DNA from: Chamaecrista fasciculata
Lineage: Eukaryota; Streptophyta; Magnoliopsida; Fabales; Fabaceae
Assembly (NCBI GenBank): GCA_003254925.1
Contig: QANZ01055228.1
Span: forward strand, 124,001-188,000
Direction: 5' to 3'
Length of the DNA stretch: 64,000 nt
Shown here: piece by piece, positions 56,096 to 64,000 of the stretch
Position numbering within the stretch: position 1 is the first letter of the stretch
How the letters are laid out: every line of letters begins with the position of its first letter
Position numbers and translations under genes: made by a program
The notes under the pieces: model-generated
Told to the model about the DNA's origin: nothing
Databases searched by the model: none
The model's input: only the letters and a program-made list of their open reading frames with translations

Positions 56096-58657
56096 TCAGG
56101 AATGGGCGAATGGTAAAGTAAATCGGGATAAGCAAAAGGGGAGGAGCAGGTAAGTTGTGCGGATTTTAGACCAATCAGTCTTTGCAACGTGGCTTATAAA
56201 ATCATCTCCAAAACCATAACCAACAGACTTCAAGACATTATCATGGATGTCATTACGCCCTTCCAGAATGTATTTGCAAAGGGAAGGTCTATTAGTGATA
56301 ACATTATGCTTGCTCACGAAGTCCTAAGGTACATTAGACGTCAAAAAAAAAAGGAAAGGCCTTCTGGGCAGGGATTAAAATTAATCTTCTAAAAGCTTAC
56401 GACAAGGTTTCCTGGCAGTTTCTCTGGGATGTGCTGACGTGGATGGAATTCCCCGATCATTGGGTGCAATTAATAATGCAGTGTGTCTCAACTGTAAGCT
56501 TTAAAGTCCAAATCAATGGGGCTCTGTCAGACAATTTTATGCCTAAAGCTGATCTGAGACAAGGTGATCCGCTCTCTCCGTATCTCTTCATCCTCTGTTT
56601 GAATATTCTTTCGGGGTTGTTAACTAATGCTCAAACAAATGGGAAGCTTAAGGGTATCAAAGTGGCCAGACAAGCACCAGCTATCAATCATCTAATTTAT
56701 GCTGATGATGTCCTGCTTTTCCTTAAAGCAGATTTGGTCTCCATTGCTGATATGACATCTATTTTCAAGAAATTTGAGAGCGTTTCTGGCCTCCAAATCA
56801 ATCACATCAAATCTGATATTTCTTTTAGCCCAAACACTCCAAACAGACTCAAAAAGATGATGGCCAAATCTGCGAATTTCAAGAAGGTCGAAAAGTTTAA
56901 TAAATATTTAGGAAGCCTGGTTGATGAAGAGCCAAGGAGTAGGAAAGTGTATGATATCCTCATTAATAGATTGCAGGAAAAGCTGGAATCCTGGAAAGCT
57001 CAACTTCTTTCGCAAGCTGCAAGAGTGACCTTAATCAAATCTGTGCTCTCCTCTGTCCCTCTCTATCACCTCTCCTATTTTAAGTTGACAGATAAAGAAG
57101 CCCATAAGTGCGATATGATCATGTGCAATTTTTTTCTGGGGAAATTCTGCTGGGAGCAAGGCTCCACACATGAGAGCGTGGAACAAAATTTGTACTCCTA
57201 CCCATCAGGGAGGCCTGTGTATTAAAAAGATGAAAGAATTCAACAATGCCATGTTGGGTAGACAAGCTTGGCGTATCATTAGTAAGAAAGATAGCTTACT
57301 CTCTAAAGTGTTCCATGCCAAGTACAATAATAAGACAAACACCTCTACTTTCTCGTGCAACTCTAACCCTTCCCAGTTTGCCAGACATATTTGTAATCGG
57401 ATCAATGATATTTTAAAAGATTGCAGATGGCGAGTTGGAAATGGGGAAGATATTGAGCTCAAGAGTGACCTTTGGATCATGTCGAACAGAAATGAGGAGA
57501 CTATGACCAAAGTTAGCCACTTGATTGATAACAGGGGTAATTGGGATAGGGACAAAATCCTCAAGATTTACGACAACCAGAACGCGCAGGAAATCATGAA
57601 GATTCAACTATCTCATAACGGTGCTCGGGACAGAATTATTTGGCGTCAGAGCACAAATGGTAATTATATGATTAAAACTTCTTATGCACTGTCTGTTTCT
57701 GATTCCCTTTGGGACAATTCTATTGATTGGAAACGATTCTGGAAGTTGCCTTGTTTTCCAAAGATCCTTCTGTTTGGTTGGAAATGCTTCACTAGTGCTC
57801 TCCCTACTAGTGCCAAACTCCTTAAGAAGAATTTCAATATAGATGCTAGCTGCATTTTCTGCCATAACAGCATTGAGGATGATACCCACCTCTTTTTGGG
57901 ATGCCCAGTTTCCAAAGCAGCTTGGTTTGGCTCTGTCTTGGCATTTAGAAGTGATTATTATGTTCGAAATGGTTTTCAAAGCTGGTTAAAGGAGCTGTTT
58001 ATTTCTGACCACAATAATGGTAATAATGGGGAGATGTTTGTCAAAATTCTTATCTTCATCTGGGCCATTTATCAACATCGGAATGAGGCTCAGTTCAATC
58101 ATAAGGTTACCAACCCGTTGAAGATCATCCAGATATGGCAGGATAAAATCTCACAGTTGGAGGATATTACACAGAAAAGATCAGCGGTTGAAGCTCATGC
58201 AAGACAACAAGCACATCACACTATTCTGAATTCCTGCAACGAAAATCTTGTCATCTATTGCTACTGGTTTAGGAACAAAAGACAAAATAAAAGCGTCTTC
58301 TCAGCTTTTCATTTCCAAAACAAAAGACAGCTCAAACATCTAATTTGACTATTTCTCTCACAGGTTTCAGAAAACTTCTAGAAGACCTTAGAAGCACTCA
58401 GGCTGAGAGAGTGGAATTCAAGATTCAGAAGGGAGGTATACTGCTTAAGCATCGTCCAACAGTGCACTTCGAGGTTGAGGTCGTCATTGAGGACATCTAC
58501 CATCTTCTTGATCAAAGCAAAGGAAGCTAGACTGCTGGAGGATAGCTGAGACACCACACAACATTTCTATTATGCATTTGTTCCCCCACATTCTTAGTTT
58601 CGTTTATGGTCGTTTTAGTTATCTTTAGACCTTGTTTTTGTTATTCCAAAAAAAAAA
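56096..58657 (+). pseudogene. 5'-truncated LINE: reverse transcriptase and zinc-binding domain, frameshifted
   Basis: Reading frames in order: RT start DFRPISLCNVAYKIISK (about 56150-56392), then after a frameshift near 56367 the RT core with DLRQGDPLSPYLF and the catalytic YADDVLLF (at about 56698), then after a second shift near 57170 the C-terminal region with the zf-RVT domain (CIFCHNSIEDDTHLFLGCP, at about 57850). A last short frame (58345-58530) precedes a 3' UTR-like stretch and an A-run at 58647-58657. Endonuclease and gag-like ORF1 are missing. Except for the frameshifts the RT motifs are well kept, so the copy is fairly young. The 5' limit is approximate. Confidence 0.85.
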
Positions 58658-60269
58658 ACTATGCAATTTAGTTTTCTTTCTTACAAAAATTAATTTTTCA
58701 TTTTTGAAAAAAAAAATCTAAAATATTTGTTCTTTTATATAATCTCGTTATCCAGTTATCCTTCTATATCACGGTAGAAGAAGGCTGTCTCTATATATCT
58801 CGCTAGAGCGATGAGCGTGTGTCAACAAAATTGAAACTTTTCTTCTCTTTGGTCTACGAAATCTTCAATATGCATGTGAATTGGTTGAATTTGATACAAT
58901 ATAAGCATAATCGTGACTATCTCGCCACACTAGTGTTGACAATTTTTTATCCCAAAAAATGCTATTGAATGGATCAATGGAGCATCTCTACTAATATAGT
59001 TATATATATATACACAATCATGTATTATGTATATATATAAATCTTATAATATCCCATATAACTTATAATAACTATATTATATTATATTTTAATCTTATAC
59101 TATATTATATAATTTTCAGATATTTTTAATTATTGGCTTCAAAATTATTAAGACCGTCATTTTAGATCTTAAAATTGTATAATATTAAGATATTAACATG
59201 TCTAATCCTATTAGAGGACATGAAAAGTCATAAATATACAAAACTGGGGTTAGAACTGCAAATTTTTCCTTAAAAATTGTAACATTATACAGGATTTAAT
59301 TGACATGTGTAAGGATAGAACTTGTTGGTGTCAATTGAACTATATAGCCAACCTTATTTATATATATCCTTAATAATATGTATATAACTAGTAAGAAAAG
59401 ACTTTAATTGTTGTTCTTGCATTGTATTGGAAAGGATTGTACAATCTCAGAAACTTTAATTTTGGTCCAGAACATTATTACAATGAACCTCAAAAGATGA
59501 AGAAGAAATGAAGAAATGAGTAAGAGGCCATTCAATTGTATCTAAATAAATAGCGTAGGGAAAAGTAGAATGTTGCTCAATATAACTTTTCTGAACTCAA
59601 CATTTTAGCACCTAAGTCATTGCATGCTACATAGAGTGACTTACATTCACGAAAATCGATGCCACGTAGAGCGATTTAATATTTTTTTTCTTTAAACAAA
59701 CTTGATTTGTATCCATGTAAAAACGACTCTACTGCAAATTTGCTATCAGAAATCACTTCACTTACATCAATACAATTTGAAGTAGGAATGATCAAAATGT
59801 CCATGATGGGTATCCATAAATTTTATATATTGGGTTTAATTGTATGATGAGTACTATGAGTAAAAATAGATTAAGTATGGATATAAAATTTAACTGTTTA
59901 AAATTGGGGGTCTTGATCTAGAGATAAGGACGATATCCAACCCATATCCCAACTGTTATAGTGGTTTTTTTTAATTATATAAATATACATATTATAATAT
60001 TAAATTATATTATATATAAGTATAAAATTGAATACTATTTATATATATCTATATATATTATAATATAATTGAGTTATATTTTATAAAAAAAATTATTTAT
60101 TTTATTAACTGAGTATATTTTCGTTCAAAAATTGAATTTTTTTTTCTTCATCAAAACAAAATGTACCTACATTTGTTTAAATAACTAGCCTCTATATATA
60201 TATATATAATACATTGATTTCACCGGATAAAGAAAGTGATGAATGCAAAAAATGAAGGCCCACTTGATT
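58658..60269. other. AT-rich spacer
   Basis: Long TATATA-type runs (58997-59120, 60000-60070). No gene was recognised. Confidence 0.4.
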
Positions 60270-60292
60270 AATATAGAAACGAGAGCGTTCGT

Positions 60293-60430
60293 TTCCCACT
60301 GTCAATGTGAGGGCCTTGTTGGTAGGCGATCTGTAAGTACCTCTCTAAGCGCTCATAGAGCCTGGAGGCCTGTCCTGACCTTGGTGAGCCCCAGGGCCCA
60401 ACTCACCTAAATTTTTTCCCACAAAAAAAA
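60293..60430 (+). mobile_element. 138-bp retroposed insertion with long target duplication
   Basis: ATATAGAAACGAGAGCGTTCGT flanks the insert exactly on both sides (60271-60292 and 60432-60453). The insert starts TTCCCACTGTCAATG, ends TTTTTTCCCACAAAAAAAA with a poly(A) tail, and is GC-richer than its flanks (GGCCTGTCCTGACCTTGG). This is the signature of LINE-machinery retroposition, so it is a SINE or a processed fragment. No clear A or B box was found, and the source is not identified. Confidence 0.75.
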
Positions 60431-60453
60431 AATATAGAAACGAGAGCGTTCGT

Positions 60454-62174
60454 GGTATAAACTTTAGTGAAGAAGTCATGCATTCACGCGGCGAGAACTA
60501 TAGGGTGTCTATGTGTGTGACAGGCAAGGTCCATTCTTTTGTACGAACAAGTTTTTGAGTGTGAGTGTGACTCTACTCTACTAATATCATGCCATTGCCA
60601 AAGTCCATATCCCTAATTAATACTATAGGTGTGCAAAATTTTCAAAGAAAATAAATGTGACTAATATGTTTCTAGTGTTAGTTAGCAACTTCAATTGCAA
60701 CACTTCCTTAGTTGTCAAGTTTGAATTTATCATATATATACATTTGCTTAAAATTTTATTTATATATACAATTCTTTTTTATATTTGTATTATAGTCTTT
60801 TACTAAAAAATTATTTAAATTTAATTCTTTATATTGTCAAGTAAATTAGTAGTTAATATTTTTTTTACGGGTAGGTGGATTGATTAATTTATTTCTAAAA
60901 TGTTAAGAAATTTATTAAGTGAAATTTCATTTTTTTTAAAAAGAAAATATAAAAAGAAACCTTAGGAAGCATAATAATACAAGTAAAAATCAAAGTTATA
61001 ACTTATAAAGGAAGCTAGACATGTTACATACTATTAGATAATATAAAGTTAAAGAGAGACAGATATGAATCATTAAAAAAAAAAAGGAAACATATACTAA
61101 AATGATCAGTCCTATTTATCCTTGACATGATTTGTCATAATTTGGATGTAAAATATCATAGGGCAATAAAAGTTCTTAGGAATTGAAAAATTAGAAGAAA
61201 AACGGAAGGAATTTGATACTAATGTTCTCTAGAGAGGAGGAAAATATATAGTAGAGAGAAGCTGGAAGAAGATTGATATTCATGTAATAACACCAATCAT
61301 AATTTTAGAGCTAATGAGAACGAAAACGATGTGGAGCAAATAGAGGATCTTATGGAGTTGTAGATTTGAGTAAAGTCTTTGGTAAATTGTAAAAGGAATC
61401 ACTGATTGGAAGCTTCGTTCCTATTAACGAAATAGTTGGTTTAAAAGTTTGATAACTCAACGAATGAGAGAGAAGTTTGAGGATGGAGACTGGAGAGTGA
61501 TGTGGGAGCCTCCTCCTACTCTTGAACTTATCTTTACAGGTAGACTTGGAGTTGAGTTCGAGAACTTATAAGATGGTTCTGAAGAAGATGATGAGGATGA
61601 TCCTAAAGAGTCATCGGACACTTAGATAAATTTGTAAACCTTAGTGAAAGTATCTATGGATATGGTGTAAGGAAATAGTCTTTGATTGTCAAATTACTAG
61701 GAAGGAGTGTAGGTATCAACTTCTTGAAGTGAAGATCGGAGAGATTATGGAAGAAGGCGAAGGCTTGATCATTTTGTGATGTCTTTCTAGAAAGAAAATG
61801 ACTATATGTTTGCCTACTAAGGTCTATGGAGGGCCATGGCTATAGCTGATCCTTACAATATATAGTGACAGTTTCTCTAGAATTTCTGTTTGGATTAGAA
61901 TGCTTGGATTACAAAAAGAATACATTACAGTTCATCCTACACTGACCAATATAGCATATATTCGTGACTTATATAATATTGATAGAAGCCAATATTTGAC
62001 TAATGTAATATAATCTGTGCTACCAGAAAAGAAAAATACGATTTTGTAATCAGTAATTAATTGTTGAACTACATACAAGTAAGCAGGAATGATCCAGAAT
62101 ATGAGCCCGATTTTGCTTCCACATAAAAGTTCAGCCTACCCGGTAATGTATGTATATGCAAGAGAAAGGAAGAC
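60454..62174. other. Spacer with a possible LINE ORF1 remnant
   Basis: Around 61320-61990 the sequence is more coding-like but full of stops (GDWRVMWEPP, FCLDWNAWI-type fragments in different frames). It recalls the DUF4283 part of plant LINE ORF1, too weakly to call. The rest is AT-rich and unassigned. The 3' UTR of the AHL gene lies at its right side. Confidence 0.35.
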
Positions 62175-64000
62175 TCATAAATTGGATGAATCCCAACTAG
62201 CATAAACAGCTGCAATAAGTTTTCCATGAAGTGTGATCCCAGAACAAGCAATTATTCCTCTGTCAAGCCCTTCTAAATACATTCCCTTTGAGAAATCCAG
62301 AGGACGCCCTCCAGCATCAGTCACCACACCCCCAGCTTCTTGCACAATCACAACACCAGCAGCATGGTCCCAAATCTTCTCCTTGTACCCTGACTTTGCA
62401 AACTTCATGAATATCTCGGCATCTCCTCGTGCTATCGCAGCATATTTCACCATGCTGTGAACGCGCAAGGGCTGTTTCCTGCCATGCGGAAAGAAAAAAT
62501 CACCTAAAAGTTCCTGTCTCAATAGCTTTTATTTTGTTTCTCATATTATTCTCTACCGGAAGCAATCTTGTTCGAAATTCTATCAGACACTAGATGTGGA
62601 CACTTCTCCTAAAAGGAATTCTAATCTAGGTTCACCACATTGTACGAAACTAACTCCTTTTGCTAAACTCGATCTCCGTTGGTTCCCAAGTCAATAGTTT
62701 AATGACTCGAAATACCTTTTTTTTCCATCCCTTATTGTAGATGGAAATGCAGAAGTCTCGAGTCTTTAAGACTAACAATTGTTAAGAATCATTGCAAAAT
62801 GATTAAGCTGATAAGTGAAAGCCATGAATAATTTTATTATATTCTCTGACACAATTTCTCATACCAAAGTCCTTTTTGTTTTTAATGGCTAACCATATAA
62901 TGTGCTAAGTTTAAAACTTAGTTGTAATTAAGACAATTGGTAGTGACACAAAGGGCGACTCATAAGTCATGGAGACTCTAATATTATGTCAAGATTGATT
63001 GTAACTTAAAAAGTCTAATCACCAGGTGAAAACCCGTATGTAGATTACAATCTCTAACATTTCCATCCAAATGATACTTTTGATGGGACAAAGTGCCGAT
63101 TCATCATCTTTATACTGAGTTTTTGAAAGAGATAAGATGTTCACAATAATTTTTGAGAAAGAAAAGAAGAAAAATGTATAGAATAAAAATCTATGAAATG
63201 ACAAAAATATGCATCCACATTTAGAGTAGTTACCAAATGTATTCAAGAAAATTGCCTGTATGATAACATGGTTATAAAGATGTAAACATTTATTTAATCT
63301 GTTGATATGCGGAACAGTATAATATGTGAATACTTAATATCCTAAAATATTTACTTTTATCTTTCATAAATCTAGAAAAACAGGCTAATAAGTACTTGTC
63401 AAGAGATACAAGTTCAACAAGAAAGTAGAAACTTTCCATGAAAACTTTTCTATTACTTTAGAATTTCTTTCTTTCATTGTTAATCTGTTCTGTGGTAGTA
63501 CAATTTTATAGGTTAATAGTTGATATAAAGCTCAGTCATGGCTATTAACCCTTGAACCTTTTATAAAGGTTGCATGTTTCCATTCTGATGCAGTGAGCAT
63601 TAGTATATAAAAGAAAATGCTTTCAGCTATCCATCTAAAGTTTTTCTTAAAGATCCTAGTGTCAAACTGTCACACCCAAATTGTGAGGATCTTTATAGGT
63701 ATCAGGTCTAAATATTAATTCATAAGGAAAGATAAAAGGTATCGTACCTAAGTCCCACACTATGAGCAAGCCCAGCTGTGAAGGAATGATTTGAATTAGC
63801 TCTTTCCACAGGTTCACATAGAGTTGCCAATGCTGGATCATCAACTGAAGAAACCTGAATAAGTCTAGCACAATTTGGCCATTCTAACATCTCGTCTCCA
63901 GCGACCAATGGCTGCAACCACGCCTTGCCACTGCCTCTCCTTGCATACAATACACATCCTTTTTGCCATGCACCTGGAGTAGTTGAACCTAAACTTGATG
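62175..64000 (-). CDS. AHL: AHL/HAL2-like 3'(2'),5'-bisphosphate nucleotidase (PAP phosphatase), 3' part
   Basis: Exons 63748-64000 (continuing past the right edge) and 62175-62478 are joined by GTACGA and GGCAG sites in frame (SVGLR-KQPLRVHS). Visible sequence includes CVLYARRGSGKAW, IQVSSVDDPALATLCEPVERANS, MVKYAAIARGDAEIFMKFA, KIWDHAAGVVIVQEAGGVVTDAGG and GIIACSG. The KIWDHAAG motif carries the last metal/phosphate-binding Asp of the inositol monophosphatase fold. These blocks match AHL (AT5G54390) rather than SAL1/FIERY1, whose middle and C terminus differ. The enzyme hydrolyses 3'-phosphoadenosine 5'-phosphate to AMP, clearing a sulfation by-product. The N-terminal half, with the DPIDGT metal site, is outside the window. 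The stop at 62175-62177 follows YASWDSSNL. Confidence 0.92.
62479..63747 (-). other. AHL gene intron (1269 bp)
   Basis: Bounded by GTACGA (63747) and GGCAG (62479). No nested element or RNA was recognised in it. Confidence 0.75.

Noticed and set aside
61320-61990. LINE ORF1 (DUF4283) remnant
   Set aside because: Only scattered fragments in several frames recall the domain; too weak without a profile search. Mentioned only as a possibility in the spacer entry.
1-64000. CRISPR arrays, bacterial operons, prophage or plasmid origins
   Set aside because: The window is plant nuclear DNA; no regularly spaced short repeats with unique spacers were seen, and the tandem repeats found have other explanations.

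Overview
This is nuclear DNA of a eudicot plant; the species cannot be named from the sequence. Evidence: spliced genes with GT/AG introns, plant-only families (a THESEUS1-type receptor kinase, an EPF stomatal peptide, a root-cap/LEA-related protein, a CIP7-like protein, a DUF3700/TSJT1 protein), AT-rich intergenic DNA, and many plant transposon remnants (copia, TRIM-like, LINE, Au-type SINE, MULE/hAT/CACTA/Stowaway/Harbinger-like MITEs). There is one assembly gap (12150-13043) and two single Ns (15898, 52925).

Layout. 1-280: first coding exon of a DUF3700 gene (-), running off the left edge. 1.2-8.2 kb: MITEs, a LINE RNase H remnant and a TRIM-like LTR in AT-rich DNA. 8.3-9.2 kb: intronless, GC-rich membrane-anchored methyltransferase (+). 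9.6-24.8 kb: almost entirely mobile-element sequence (long foldback MULE-like elements, the gap, a hairpin-ended foldback, a SINE, a probable solo LTR, a broken copia gag). 25.2-27.8 kb: THE1-type receptor kinase (+). 29.2-30.9 kb: two-exon root-cap protein gene (-), whose intron carries an Au SINE with a MITE inside it. 32.0-36.0 kb: a 1.6 kb MULE that appears to carry gene-like DNA, a Stowaway element, then two LTRs head-to-head. 36.8-42.8 kb: an EPF1-like gene (-, 41.6-42.1 kb) and a decayed upstream copy of its first exon and promoter about 5 kb away. Between them lie a retroposed insertion with an 11-bp TSD and a triple nest (CACTA end, MULE MITE, hAT MITE). 44.2-50.2 kb: nine-exon CIP7-like gene (-). 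55.5 kb: small conserved Cys-rich protein (-) with a G-box cluster upstream. 56.1-58.7 kb: 5'-truncated LINE. 60.3 kb: short retroposed insertion with a TSD of about 22 bp. 62.2 kb to the right edge: 3' part of an AHL (HAL2-like PAP phosphatase) gene (-).

Context. The methyltransferase, THE1, root-cap and AHL genes match, from memory, four consecutive Arabidopsis genes (AT5G54370-AT5G54400). Here they are spread over about 55 kb and interleaved with other genes and transposons. No operon-like cooperation is expected. Biological themes are cell-wall integrity sensing (THE1), stomatal spacing (EPF1-like), light signalling (CIP7-like) and PAP/sulfur metabolism (AHL). I see no wholly new biological system. 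The most unusual items are the duplicated and decayed EPF1 exon/promoter, the head-to-head LTR palindrome, the precisely resolved nested transposons, and the internal module shared by MULE-like elements with different termini.
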